A stretch of DNA of 64,000 bases from Paraburkholderia haematera (GTDB lineage: Bacteria > Pseudomonadota > Gammaproteobacteria > Burkholderiales > Burkholderiaceae), in NCBI RefSeq assembly GCF_905220975.1, contig NZ_CAJNBK010000001.1:620001-684000 (forward strand), given 5' to 3'. The translations under genes were made by a program, and so were the position numbers. Below, in pieces: positions 36,392 through 46,204 of this stretch. Position 1 is the first letter of the stretch. Each line of letters starts with the position of its first letter. The notes under the pieces were generated by a model. It did no database searches. It was given only the letters and a program-made list of their open reading frames with translations, and was not told where the DNA came from.

Positions 36392-38161
36392 ATGCCCATT
36401 CGGCGCTGGCTGCGCGCGTGGCTGGCGTTCGGCATCGTCATGCTCATGCTTGCCACGGTCGACGCGCATGCGGCGCGGCGCGCGTCCGCCAGCTACAAGG
36501 TCGATATCGAAGCCACGCCGCGCTCGCTGCGCAAGCTGCTCGAAGCGCATCTGGACGTAGCCCGCTTTGCCAAACGTCCTGATATCAGCGACGACCAGTT
36601 CGAATTTCTGATTACCGCCACGCCCCAGCAGGTACGCGATCTGGCCGCCACGCAGGGTTATTTCACGCCGGTCGTGCGCACCGACGTGCGAACCGTCGAC
36701 GATAAAAAGCATGTGACAGTGAGCGTCGATCCCGGCCCGCGAACCCTCATCACGTCGATTTCGCTGTCGTTTCAGGGGCCGGTGCTGACTGAAGACCCCG
36801 CGCAAGAAAACGCCGCGCGCTTCGCGTTTTCACTGCACGAAGGCGATCCGTTTTCGCAAAGCGACTGGGACGACGCGAAAAACGCGGCGCTCAAGGCGTT
36901 GCAGGCGCGCCGTTACCTGGGCGCGAAGATCTACCACTCCGAGGCACGGATCGACCCGCGCACGCACGACGCGAAATTGTCGGTGACGTATGACAGCGGC
37001 CCGACCTTCACCATGGGCAAGCTCGACGTATCGGGCACGCGGCGCTATCCGGAACAGATCGTCGACAACGTCAATCCGATTTCAATCGGCGATATCTACG
37101 ACGTGCAGCGCGTCGCCGAATTGCAGCGGCAGTTGCAGAACACGCCGTACTACGCGAGCGTGGCAATCGACGTGGATAGCGACCCAGACAAGCCGGTCGA
37201 TACGCCGGTGCACGTGAAGGTGTCGGAATATCCGTACAACAGTATTCGCGGCGGGGTGGGTTATTCAACCGACAACGGTCCGCTGATCCAGGGTTCGTAT
37301 TCCTATCTCGACACCTTCGGCAAAGCATGGCCCTTCACGGTCGACGGCCGGATCGACCAGGTCCAGAAGTACGGGCAAATTCAGCTCGCGATGCCGCCTG
37401 GGCCGCGTGCGTGGACCAATAGCGTGCTGGCTTCCTACACGACGACCGACGTGTCCGACACGCGCATTTACAGTGCCCGCGGTGGCCTGCAGCGGGCCCG
37501 TACGTCGCAATTCATCGACTACAACTACGCGATCCTTTACTACCAGGACCGGCTCAACCAGAACGCAGGCGCGCCGACCACCAGCCGCGCCCTGGTGCCG
37601 TCATGGTCGTGGACCCGTCGCAATACCGACGATCCGTTGTTCCCGCGTTCGGGCAACCTGATTCACGTTGAAGCGGGCTTCGCGGTCAAAGGTGCGCTGA
37701 CCGACCAGACCTTCGCGCGTGGCTACGCCCGTGGCCAGCAGTACCTGCCGATCGGCAGGGAGGACCTTGTGCTGTTCCGCGCCGAACTCGGCGGCGTGTT
37801 CACGAGCGGCAGTTCGAGCGGGATTCCAGCTTCGCTGCTGTTCCGCGCCGGCGGTTCGAATTCGGTGCGCGGTTATAGCTATCAGAGCATCGGTAACAAC
37901 GTCGACGGTTCGGTGTTACCCACCAAGTATCTCGTGACGGCGTCGGCCGAATATCAGCACTGGTTCAATCACGACTGGGGCGCAGCCGCGTTCTTCGACG
38001 TCGGCACCGCCACGGATACCTGGGGCGAAAAAGTCTTTTATCCCGGTGTCGGTGTCGGGGCGCGCTGGCGCAGTCCGGTCGGGCCGGTCAATGTCGATGT
38101 CGCCTACGGTATCCGCAACAGGAGCGTGCGGCCGTACCTGACCCTCGGCATCGCCTTTTGA
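36392..38161 (+). CDS. tamA: Omp85-family translocation and assembly module TamA
   Basis: Outer-membrane barrel protein of the TAM complex. The 589-residue protein from 36392 begins MPIRRWLRAWLAFGIVM, a signal peptide ending near DAHA. POTRA domains cover about 30-270 (for example DVRTVDDKKHVTVSVDPGPRT in part). The C-terminal surface-antigen barrel carries the conserved FRAGGSNSVRGY and ends in LTLGIAF. The frame is open 149 codons further upstream, but that part has no homology-like features. tamB follows after 39 bp, so they form one operon. Confidence 0.92.
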   Translation: MPIRRWLRAWLAFGIVMLMLATVDAHAARRASASYKVDIEATPRSLRKLLEAHLDVARFAKRPDISDDQFEFLITATPQQVRDLAATQGYFTPVVRTDVRTVDDKKHVTVSVDPGPRTLITSISLSFQGPVLTEDPAQENAARFAFSLHEGDPFSQSDWDDAKNAALKALQARRYLGAKIYHSEARIDPRTHDAKLSVTYDSGPTFTMGKLDVSGTRRYPEQIVDNVNPISIGDIYDVQRVAELQRQLQNTPYYASVAIDVDSDPDKPVDTPVHVKVSEYPYNSIRGGVGYSTDNGPLIQGSYSYLDTFGKAWPFTVDGRIDQVQKYGQIQLAMPPGPRAWTNSVLASYTTTDVSDTRIYSARGGLQRARTSQFIDYNYAILYYQDRLNQNAGAPTTSRALVPSWSWTRRNTDDPLFPRSGNLIHVEAGFAVKGALTDQTFARGYARGQQYLPIGREDLVLFRAELGGVFTSGSSSGIPASLLFRAGGSNSVRGYSYQSIGNNVDGSVLPTKYLVTASAEYQHWFNHDWGAAAFFDVGTATDTWGEKVFYPGVGVGARWRSPVGPVNVDVAYGIRNRSVRPYLTLGIAF

Positions 38162-38200
38162 TGCAAACCTGCTTTTACACGAACCACGCATGAATCACGC

Positions 38201-41200
38201 ATGACCACGGACGTTTCCGCTCAGCCACCCGCGCAGCCACCCGGCGCCCATCCGCCTGGACAGCAGCCTTCGCCCGACGCGCCGCCGCCTAAGCGCCGTC
38301 GCGGCCGGTTGCTGCTGAAAACGCTTGCGTGGACGCTCGCCGTGCTGGTGCTGCTGATCGCCGTGGCAATCGGCTTGCTGTACGGCGCGCTGACAACCGA
38401 GCGCGGCACGGCTTACGCGTGGCAGGCAGCGGTCAAACTGCTGGGCGGCAAGCTGACGGGCACGCTCGACAGCGGCACCATCGCCAGCGGCGTGCAACTC
38501 CGGCAGGTGCGCTGGCGCAGTCTCGACGGCAGCGGCACCGATATCCAGATCGATCGCGTGGCCGGCCGCTGGACACTGACTCACAAGCCTTGGCGCTTCG
38601 CGATCGACTATCTGCATATTGGTACGATCGACGCCCGTGTCGGCTCGTCGTCGAGTAGCAGCGGACCGGTGACGCTGCCGCAGGACCTGCGCCTGCCGAT
38701 GCAACTCGAGGTGCGCGATCTACAGGTCGACAAGCTGCTGCTGCACGAGGGTGGCTCGACGACCGAGCTGTCCCGTTTCATGTTCCATGGCCGCAGCGAC
38801 GGCCGGCATCACGAGGCGGCGATTGAGCGGCTGGATACGCCGTTCGGCGCGGTGACGGCGGCGGCGAAGCTCGACGGGATGCGGCCGTTTCCGCTGACCG
38901 GCGATCTCGGCTATTCCGGCAAGGTCAACAACGAGGCGGTGCAGGTGGGTGGCCATCTGAGTGGCTCGCTGGAAAATCTTGTCGCCGAACTCGATGCCAG
39001 CGGCATGAAGCTCGCCGGCCATGCCCGGGTCGAGGCCACGCCGTTTAGCGACGTACCGTTGCAACGCGCCACGCTGACCTTCGACCACATCAATCCGCAG
39101 GCGTTTGCGCCCGGTGCGCCGCTGGCGGATCTGGCGGTGCGCGCTGAGTTGCAACCGGTGGGGCAGGATGCGGCGGGCGCAGCGACGTTGAGTGCGGCGA
39201 GCGGCGCGAGCGCTTCCGGCGCAGCGGGCATGGCGAAACCCATGGCCGCTTCCGGCGCAGCAAGCGCGGCGAAATCCGCCGTCACTTCCGGCGCAGCGGG
39301 TTTCGCCGTGGCCGGGCATGTCTCGATCGTCAACGCCAAACCGGGTGCGATCGACCAGAACCTGCTGCCTTTGATCGACGCGCAAGCCGACGTGCGCCTC
39401 GACGCCCGCGCGCAGCGCATCTCGAACCTGAACGTGCGGCTTGTGAAGAGCGCCACCCTCACCGGCGGCGGTGCGCTGACCGGCAAGCACGGCCAGTTCG
39501 ATCTGCAAGTCGCCGGGCTCGACCTGAACGCGCTCGAAGCAACCGTGCGGCCTACCCAGCTTTCCGGTTCGATCGGCGTGCGTCTGAACGACGACGTGCA
39601 AAGTCTGACTCTCGATCTTGCCGACCCGAAAGCAGGGTTGCGCGCGCAAGGCAAGGTGACTTTCGATCCCGCGCGATTGAGCTTCAACGACGTGCGCGTC
39701 ACGTCGGGCAAAGGCCGTATCGATCTGTCCGGCGCACTCAAGCACGACGCGAATTCCACCTACAACCTGAAAGCACAACTGACCGATTTCGATCCGTTGA
39801 CACTTACTTCGCAGATGCCGTCGCGGGCACCGGTCACGGGCCCGGCGCCGGCCTCGGCCAACACGAAAGCCAAGGCGGCCAAGCAAGATGCGGCAGAAGC
39901 GGGCAGCACGGCCGGTGCGAAAAGCGCGGCCCCCGCCGACAAAGCCGCCGCCGCGGTAAAGAACACCGCCAAGGCCGCGGTGCGGACCGAAGTTGTTCAA
40001 CGCAAAGCGCCACCGCCCAGGAGCGGCGCAGCGCCGGCCCGCAAGATCGAGGCGCGTGTGAGCGGCACGCTCACCGCAGCCGGCATGCTCGGCCCGGTCT
40101 TCACCACCAAGGCCGAATTCAAACTCGGCCCGAGCGTCTACGACGGCTTGCCGTTGACGGGCGGCGGCGTGGTCCAGTTGGCCGGCTCGCGGATTCTGCC
40201 GAGCCACGCGAATCTCTCGGTGGCGGGCAACCAGGTGGATTTGCAAGGCAGCTTCGGCGCGCGCGGCGACCGGCTGCGTTTTCGTGTCGATGCGCCGGAA
40301 CTTGAGCGCCTCGGTTTCGGCCTCGCCGGCCTCGTCGCGGCGGATGGCGACGTCACCGGCTCGTTCGCGCATCCGAATGTCGTGCTGAACTACAAGGCAG
40401 ACAGCGTGGTGTTCAGCAGTAACCGCATCGGTCATGCGGAAGGTCACGCCGAACTGCGCGACGGCGCGAATGGCGCGCTCGTTTTCACGACCGACGCGCG
40501 CAACCTGAGCGCAGGCGGCGTCGATCTGACCACGCTCACGGCACGCCTGTCCGGGACGCGCGCAAACCATGCGCTGGAGGCGGCAGCCACGGGCAAGCTG
40601 CAGGATCGTCCGCTCGACCTGACGCTCGCGGCCAACGGCAAGCTGACTGAAGCACGCGACGGCACGCGTTGGGACGGCACCGTGACCCGTCTGCAAAACC
40701 GCGGTACGCCGGCGCTGAACCTCGAGTCGCCGCTCGCCGTGAGTGCCGGGCCGAGCCGTCTGACGCTCGGCGCGACACGGCTCACACTCGAAGGCGCGGT
40801 GCTGGGCCTGAAATCGTTCGCCTTCGACCACGGCAAGATCCAGTCCGCGGGCACCTTGACCGGTATTTCGCTCGCGCGTTTGCAGGATCTGCGCCGCGAG
40901 ATCACCGGCGAGCCGCCGGCCGTCAAAACCGATCTGGTGTTCGACGGCGACTGGGACTTCGCGCTCGGCAGCACCGCGAGCGGCCACGTTCAGTTGAAGC
41001 GTCGTGGCGGCGACGTGACGGTCGAAATCGGCCGTGGTCTGGCGTCGCTGGGTATCCAGGATATGAGCGCGCGCGCCGAATTCAGTGGCGGCAACCGGCT
41101 GAACGCAACCGTCCACGCGCAGGCCAGCCGGATCGGCGTGATCGACGCCGACGCGCACACCACCCTCGTGACGCGCGACGGCTTCCTGACCGTCAACGAA

Positions 41201-42517
41201 GAGGGCGCGCTGAGCGGCAATGTGAATGCGAACGTGCCGTCGCTGAAAACGACCGGCGGCCTGTTTGGCCCGAGCTATCTGCTCGACGGCCATCTCGCGC
41301 TGAAACTTGCGCTCGGCGGCACGGTCGCGAAGCCGAACCTGACCGGGTCGCTGCTTGGCGACGGTTTGTCGGCGACGTTGGTCGACCAGGGCGTGCAGTT
41401 GAAGGACGGCGTGATCCGCATCGCGCTCTCGCAGAATCTGGTGGACTTCCAGCAGGTCGAGTTTCACGGTGCGAGCGGCACGCTGCGCGCCACCGGCCGT
41501 GTGCGTCTGGACGGCGCGCAGCCCGATCTGTCCGCGAGTATCGTCGCGGATAAGCTGGAGTTGTTCGCGGCGCCGGACCGCAATCTGTCGCTGTCAGGCA
41601 GTGCGAGTGTGGCGAACGCAGGGGCCGAGGGCGGCATGGCGATCAACGGCAAATTCGTGGTCGATCACGCGCTGTTCGATATGCCCGAGCAGTCCGCGCC
41701 GAAGCTTGGCGACGACGTGGTGGTGGTGCGTCCGGACGGCACGGTGGCGGGCGAGCGGCTGCCGCCGGTGGCGGGCACGAACAAGCCGATCGGCCCGTTT
41801 GCGCCACGCGCCAATATCGACATCAGTCTCGGCAACAGCTTCCGTTTCCGCGGCATGGGCGCGGACCTCGGCCTGAGCGGCACGATCACCGCGATGAGCG
41901 CGCCGAACCTGCCGCTGCGCGCGGTCGGCAATGTCCGCGTGACGCAGGGCTCGACCTATACCGCGTTCGGCCGCAAGCTCAACATCGAGAACGGCTTCTT
42001 CACGTTCAATGGTCCGGTGGCCAATCCGGGCATCAACATCCTGGCCATGCGCCGTAATCAGCAGATCGAGGCGGGTGTGCAGGTCACAGGCACCGTGCAG
42101 TTCCCGGTCGCGAAGCTGGTGTCCGAACCGTCGGTGCCGGATAACGAGAAGCTCTCGTGGCTGCTGTTCGGACACGGCACGGATCAGGGCAATAACCTCG
42201 GCCAGCAAAGCACCATGACGACCGCGCTCGCCTTGCTCGGCAGCGCGAGCGGTAAACGGATTGCGCAGACCTTCGGGCTCGACGAGTTTTCGATCGGTCG
42301 AAGCGAAGTCGGACTGACCGATCCTCAGGTAGTGATGGTGTCGAAGGCCATCAACGAGTGGCTCGTGGTCGGATACGAGCAGGGTCTGCAGTCGGCGAGC
42401 AATGCCATCAAGGCGACGGTGAACCTCACGCGCTATTGGTCGGTCGCGGCGTATGGCGGCACGTTCGATGGCATGGAACTGCTGTACACACGGCGCTTCG
42501 ACCGGATTCGGTGGTGA
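38201..42517 (+). CDS. tamB: Translocation and assembly module subunit TamB
   Basis: Large inner-membrane-anchored periplasmic protein of the AsmA/TamB group, 1438 residues, partner of TamA; such proteins bridge the envelope and are implicated in protein assembly and phospholipid transport. A Pro-rich cytoplasmic N terminus is followed by one membrane helix (about 35-60). The long beta-taco body follows, and the DUF490/TamB domain fills the last 350 residues, ending YTRRFDRIRW. Two low-complexity inserts rich in Ala, Ser, Gly and Lys lie near residues 325-370 and 545-630; they look like linkers. Confidence 0.93.
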   Translation: MTTDVSAQPPAQPPGAHPPGQQPSPDAPPPKRRRGRLLLKTLAWTLAVLVLLIAVAIGLLYGALTTERGTAYAWQAAVKLLGGKLTGTLDSGTIASGVQLRQVRWRSLDGSGTDIQIDRVAGRWTLTHKPWRFAIDYLHIGTIDARVGSSSSSSGPVTLPQDLRLPMQLEVRDLQVDKLLLHEGGSTTELSRFMFHGRSDGRHHEAAIERLDTPFGAVTAAAKLDGMRPFPLTGDLGYSGKVNNEAVQVGGHLSGSLENLVAELDASGMKLAGHARVEATPFSDVPLQRATLTFDHINPQAFAPGAPLADLAVRAELQPVGQDAAGAATLSAASGASASGAAGMAKPMAASGAASAAKSAVTSGAAGFAVAGHVSIVNAKPGAIDQNLLPLIDAQADVRLDARAQRISNLNVRLVKSATLTGGGALTGKHGQFDLQVAGLDLNALEATVRPTQLSGSIGVRLNDDVQSLTLDLADPKAGLRAQGKVTFDPARLSFNDVRVTSGKGRIDLSGALKHDANSTYNLKAQLTDFDPLTLTSQMPSRAPVTGPAPASANTKAKAAKQDAAEAGSTAGAKSAAPADKAAAAVKNTAKAAVRTEVVQRKAPPPRSGAAPARKIEARVSGTLTAAGMLGPVFTTKAEFKLGPSVYDGLPLTGGGVVQLAGSRILPSHANLSVAGNQVDLQGSFGARGDRLRFRVDAPELERLGFGLAGLVAADGDVTGSFAHPNVVLNYKADSVVFSSNRIGHAEGHAELRDGANGALVFTTDARNLSAGGVDLTTLTARLSGTRANHALEAAATGKLQDRPLDLTLAANGKLTEARDGTRWDGTVTRLQNRGTPALNLESPLAVSAGPSRLTLGATRLTLEGAVLGLKSFAFDHGKIQSAGTLTGISLARLQDLRREITGEPPAVKTDLVFDGDWDFALGSTASGHVQLKRRGGDVTVEIGRGLASLGIQDMSARAEFSGGNRLNATVHAQASRIGVIDADAHTTLVTRDGFLTVNEEGALSGNVNANVPSLKTTGGLFGPSYLLDGHLALKLALGGTVAKPNLTGSLLGDGLSATLVDQGVQLKDGVIRIALSQNLVDFQQVEFHGASGTLRATGRVRLDGAQPDLSASIVADKLELFAAPDRNLSLSGSASVANAGAEGGMAINGKFVVDHALFDMPEQSAPKLGDDVVVVRPDGTVAGERLPPVAGTNKPIGPFAPRANIDISLGNSFRFRGMGADLGLSGTITAMSAPNLPLRAVGNVRVTQGSTYTAFGRKLNIENGFFTFNGPVANPGINILAMRRNQQIEAGVQVTGTVQFPVAKLVSEPSVPDNEKLSWLLFGHGTDQGNNLGQQSTMTTALALLGSASGKRIAQTFGLDEFSIGRSEVGLTDPQVVMVSKAINEWLVVGYEQGLQSASNAIKATVNLTRYWSVAAYGGTFDGMELLYTRRFDRIRW

Positions 42518-42561
42518 TGGAAGTGACGGCGGTGCTCGGAGTTTGAGCAATGCCACGGCAC

Positions 42562-42601
42562 AAAAAAACGGCACGCCTTTTAAAGCGTGCCGTTTTTTTT
42601 G
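42562..42601. terminator. Bidirectional terminator between tamB and metG
   Basis: ACGGCACGC and GCGTGCCGT form a 9 bp stem around CTTTTAAA, flanked by a run of A on the left and eight T on the right. It serves both convergent genes. Confidence 0.88.
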
Positions 42602-42629
42602 ATACCTGCAGCGTTCGACGCGGCGCGCT

Positions 42630-44765
42630 TTATTTCACGCGCATGCCCGGCTTCGCACCGCTATCGGGTTCGAGCACGTAGAGGCCCGGTTCGGCTTTCT
42701 CGTCAGTCGCCGAGGCCGCCAGCACCATCCCCTCGGACAGGCCGAACTTCATCTTGCGCGGCGCGAGGTTCGCGACCATCACCGTCAGCTTGCCGATCAG
42801 TTGCTCCGGCTGATAGGCCGATTTGATGCCCGAGAATACGTTACGCGTCTTTTCTTCGCCGACGTCGAGCGTCAGTTGCAACAGCTTGTCCGAGCCTTCC
42901 ACCGCTTTGCAGTCGACGATCTTCGCGATACGCAGATCGATTTTGGCGAAGTCGTCGATCGAGATGACACCGGGCGTTTCGTCCTTGTCGGCGGCGGCTG
43001 CCTTCGCTGCCTTCGACTTGGCCTTCGCGTCCACCGGCGCCGCGGCTTCCGGCGTGGCTTGCAGCGAGTCGCGATTCGCTGCGATGAGCGCCTCGATCTG
43101 CTTCGGATCGACACGCGTCATCAGATGCTTGTACGCGTTGATGGGACGTGTGGAGGAAAGCGGTACGTTCGCGTCGGCCCACACCAGCGGCTCGATGCCG
43201 AGGAAGGCTTCGACCGCTTCCGCCAGCTTCGGCAACACCGGCTTGAGCGCCAGCGACAGCAGACGGAATGCCTCGATGCTCACGCTGCAGGTTTCGTGCA
43301 ACGCGACCGTATTGACCGGGTCTTTCGCCTGATCCCACGGCTTGGCGGTGTCGACGTAGGCATTGACCGCGTCAGCCAGTTCCATGGTCTGGCGCAGTGC
43401 GCGGTTGTACTCGCGCGCCTCGTAGTTCGCGGCGATTTGCGGCACGGCGGCGCGCAGCGTGGCGAGCAGCGGGTGCTGCATGGCGCTGTCCTGCACGCGG
43501 CCGTCGAAACGCTTGATCAGGAAGCCGGCGGCGCGGCTCGCGATGTTCACGTACTTGCCGACCAGATCGCTGTTCACGCGGGCCTGGAAGTCGTCGAGGT
43601 TCAGGTCGAGGTCTTCCATCGTGCTGTTCAGCTTGGCGGCGAAGTAGTAGCGCAGCCATTCCGGATTCAGGCCCGTGTCGATCACGCTTTGTGCGGTGAT
43701 AAACGTGCCACGCGACTTCGACATCTTCGCGCCGTCCACCGTCAGGAAGCCGTGTGCGAACACATTGGTCGGCGTGCGGTGGCCCGAGAATTCGAGCATG
43801 GCCGGCCAGAACAGCGTGTGGAAATACAGAATGTCTTTGCCGATGAAGTGATACTGCTCGGCGGTCGAGCCCCGGCGAATCCACGCGTCGAAGTCGAGGC
43901 CGCGCTTTTCGGCAAGGTTTTTGAAGCTCGCGTAATAGCCGACCGGTGCGTCAAGCCACACGTAGAAATATTTGCCCGGCGCGCCCGGAATTTCGAAGCC
44001 GAAGTACGGCGCGTCGCGCGAAATATCCCAGTCTGCGAGCTTGGCTTCGCCGGCGTCGCCAAGCCATTCGCGCATCTTGTTGGTGGCTTCAGGCTGCGCG
44101 AGACCGCTGACCCACGCGCGCAGGAAATTCTCGCAGCGCGGGTCGGACAGACGGAAGAAGTAGTGCGTCGAGGTCTTGCGAATCGGCGTGGCGCCCGAGA
44201 CGACCGAATACGGATTGACCAGCTCGGTCGGTAGATAGGTCGAACCGCATACTTCGCAGCTGTCGCCGTATTGATCCTTCGCGCCGCACTTCGGGCATTC
44301 GCCTTTGATAAAGCGGTCCGGCAAGAACATTTCCTTGACCGGGTCGTATGCCTGTTCGATGTCGCGCGCCTCGATCAGGCCGGCTTCCTTGAGCGCCAGA
44401 TAGACCGATTCGCTCAACACGCGATTCTCTTCGGAATCGGTTGAGTAGTAATTGTCGAACGAAATTCCGAAGCTGTCGAAATCGCGCTTGTGTTCCTGCC
44501 AGACGCGGTCGATCAGCTGCTTCGGCGTCAGACCTTCCTTTTCCGCGCGCAGCATGACCGGTGTGCCGTGCGTGTCGTCGGCGCCCACGTAGTAGACCTC
44601 GTGCCCGTGCATTCGCAACGTCCGGACCCAGATGTCCGTCTGGATATATTCGACCAGATGGCCGATATGGATTTGCCCATTCGCATACGGAAGGGCCGAC
44701 GTGACGAGAACCTGGCGACGGCCTGACGGCGCGCCTGCGGAGAGATCGGATGCGGGTGCTGACAT
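42630..44765 (-). CDS. metG: Methionine--tRNA ligase
   Basis: Class I aminoacyl-tRNA synthetase charging tRNA-Met, 711 residues. The HIGH-type motif is in [12 protein letters not shown] near residue 24-35. The zinc knuckle [17 protein letters not shown] lies at about 145-165, and KMSKS is in GAKMSKSRG near residue 345. An Ala/Lys-rich linker near 585-610 leads to a C-terminal tRNA-binding (Trbp111-like) dimerisation domain of about 110 residues. The length matches the long E. coli type. Confidence 0.97.
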   Translation of the reverse strand: MSAPASDLSAGAPSGRRQVLVTSALPYANGQIHIGHLVEYIQTDIWVRTLRMHGHEVYYVGADDTHGTPVMLRAEKEGLTPKQLIDRVWQEHKRDFDSFGISFDNYYSTDSEENRVLSESVYLALKEAGLIEARDIEQAYDPVKEMFLPDRFIKGECPKCGAKDQYGDSCEVCGSTYLPTELVNPYSVVSGATPIRKTSTHYFFRLSDPRCENFLRAWVSGLAQPEATNKMREWLGDAGEAKLADWDISRDAPYFGFEIPGAPGKYFYVWLDAPVGYYASFKNLAEKRGLDFDAWIRRGSTAEQYHFIGKDILYFHTLFWPAMLEFSGHRTPTNVFAHGFLTVDGAKMSKSRGTFITAQSVIDTGLNPEWLRYYFAAKLNSTMEDLDLNLDDFQARVNSDLVGKYVNIASRAAGFLIKRFDGRVQDSAMQHPLLATLRAAVPQIAANYEAREYNRALRQTMELADAVNAYVDTAKPWDQAKDPVNTVALHETCSVSIEAFRLLSLALKPVLPKLAEAVEAFLGIEPLVWADANVPLSSTRPINAYKHLMTRVDPKQIEALIAANRDSLQATPEAAAPVDAKAKSKAAKAAAADKDETPGVISIDDFAKIDLRIAKIVDCKAVEGSDKLLQLTLDVGEEKTRNVFSGIKSAYQPEQLIGKLTVMVANLAPRKMKFGLSEGMVLAASATDEKAEPGLYVLEPDSGAKPGMRVK

Positions 44766-45211
44766 AAGGATGGCGGGAGCCTGCGGTGGGACGAAACGTT
44801 GATTCTAGCAGGGCAGGCGCCCAGCGCGGGCTGGGCCGCCTGGGCCGCGGCCGGGCCGGTGCCAGCGCAGGCGGTGTGTCCCCCAAGGGGACTTGCTGCG
44901 GGGCGAAAACCGGGCGCCCAAAAAAAACCGGGGCTGTTAACCCCGGAGCAACAACGACAAGAGGAGAATGGTGACGCGGCGGCTTCGCCAGCCACGTACC
45001 GTAAGAACAGACCGCGGATTTTCGGCAGAGTTCGAAATTTTTTTCGTTCCCGTGCGAGATTCTCTTTCCTCCGCGTCTTACGGCTTGCCCGACGCCGACA
45101 GCAAAAAAGCGACAAACCGCGTCAATGGTGGCAAAGGCGTCAAAGGCGTCAAGAGCCGGTGGCAAGTGCCGCCCGGCCCCCGAGTGCTTCTTCCTCTTTC
45201 AGGCTGCGCCC
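44766..45211. other. Intergenic region between metG and the OmpA lipoprotein gene
   Basis: About 445 bp with no gene I can support. It holds the metG promoter region and, at 44920-44946, a terminator for the OmpA gene about 265 bp from that gene's stop, so the ompA mRNA would have a long 3' tail. The remainder is GC-rich with no clear structure. Confidence 0.5.
44920..44946 (-). terminator. Terminator downstream of the OmpA lipoprotein gene
   Basis: On the minus strand CCGGGG-TTAACAG-CCCCGG is followed by a run of eight T. It is well formed but lies about 265 bp past the OmpA gene stop, ahead of metG. Confidence 0.75.
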
Positions 45212-45865
45212 TTATTGCGTGGCGTGCTGAGCCGTGGCGCGCAGATAGATTTCCACGCGGCGGTTTGCTGCACGGCCGGCTTCGGTGTTGTTGTCAGCGA
45301 CCGGCTGGTTCTGGCCCATGCCTTGTGCCGACAGGCGTTGCGGCGCGACGCCGCGTTGCCCCAGATAGCCCGTCACGCTTTGCGCGCGGTTGACCGACAG
45401 CGTCTGGTTGTAAGTCGGCTGGCCCGTGCTATCCGTGTAGCCGATCACCTGGGCGATCAGTTCCGGATTCTGCTGCATGGTCTGCGTCAGTTGATCCAGC
45501 ACCGGTGCGAACGACGGCTTGACCGCGTAGCTGTTGGTGTCGAACGTGACCGAGCTCGGGATGTTCAGCTTGAGCGAGCCGTCCGGCTGCTCGGTGATCT
45601 GCGTGCCGGTGCCCTTGGTGGCGCCCGACAGCTTGTTGTGAATGGCTTGCCAGTTGTAGCCGGTGATGCCGCCGACCGCTGCGCCGGCGCCCGCGCCGAT
45701 CGCCGCGCCCTTGCCGCCGCCGAAGATCGCGCCGATCGCCGCGCCGGTGGCGGCGCCCACGCCCGTACCAACTGCCGTGTCAGTACCCTGTTGAGATGCA
45801 CAGCCTGCCAGCAGCGAGCCGGCAACGGCGAAAACCGCCAGGCGAGTCATGATTTTTGCGTTCAT
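45212..45865 (-). CDS. OmpA-family lipoprotein
   Basis: A 217-residue envelope protein. I chose the ATG at 45865 (MNAKIMTRLAVFAVAG), which has a GAGGA ribosome binding site, over an in-frame start 12 codons up. A lipoprotein signal ends in LLAGC, lipidated Cys near residue 23. A Gly/Ala-rich glycine-zipper segment (GTGVGAATGAAIGAIFGGG, about 34-70) follows. The C-terminal OmpA peptidoglycan-binding domain (about 105-210) has the family pattern in GYTDSTGQPTYNQTLSVNRAQSV and LSAQGMGQNQPVADN. It probably anchors the outer membrane to the cell wall (YiaD-like). Confidence 0.92.
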   Translation of the reverse strand: MNAKIMTRLAVFAVAGSLLAGCASQQGTDTAVGTGVGAATGAAIGAIFGGGKGAAIGAGAGAAVGGITGYNWQAIHNKLSGATKGTGTQITEQPDGSLKLNIPSSVTFDTNSYAVKPSFAPVLDQLTQTMQQNPELIAQVIGYTDSTGQPTYNQTLSVNRAQSVTGYLGQRGVAPQRLSAQGMGQNQPVADNNTEAGRAANRRVEIYLRATAQHATQ

Positions 45866-46204
45866 TTTGATTCCTCTTGAGTGAAGCGAGTAAAGCGGCA
45901 AGTAGCGTTAAATTTATGCGGTGAACGTGAAGCAAGTAAAGCCGACAGTTCGATAATACGGAAAATCCCAGGCCTTTTCGACTCCCGGTCCGACAGCCAA
46001 GAAGGGTCTTCCGGCAAGGCTTGGCGCCAGCCACTACAATGATGACTGAAGTACGCAGCGATGCGACCCCATGGCGGTCCGCCTGCCCGAAGGGTGCACG
46101 GCGCCTCTGGTTTTGGCAATGCCGTCTAACAATTTTTTTCAAAATCCGGCGCGCGGCCGAGGCTTGGATTCCGCGGCGCCGCAAGTGTTCCCCACGGAGT
46201 GTCA
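45866..46204. other. Intergenic region between the OmpA lipoprotein gene and apbC
   Basis: About 340 bp between divergent genes. I see no gene, tRNA or clear hairpin. It must contain both promoters. AT-rich patches near 45905-45960 and 46128-46145 are the likeliest sites, but no good promoter match was found by eye. Confidence 0.45.

Noticed and set aside
38720..41467. A 915-codon minus-strand open frame opposite tamB
   Set aside because: Arg/Gln/His-rich antisense frame produced by the high GC codon bias of tamB; it matches no known protein, and tamB is clearly the gene.
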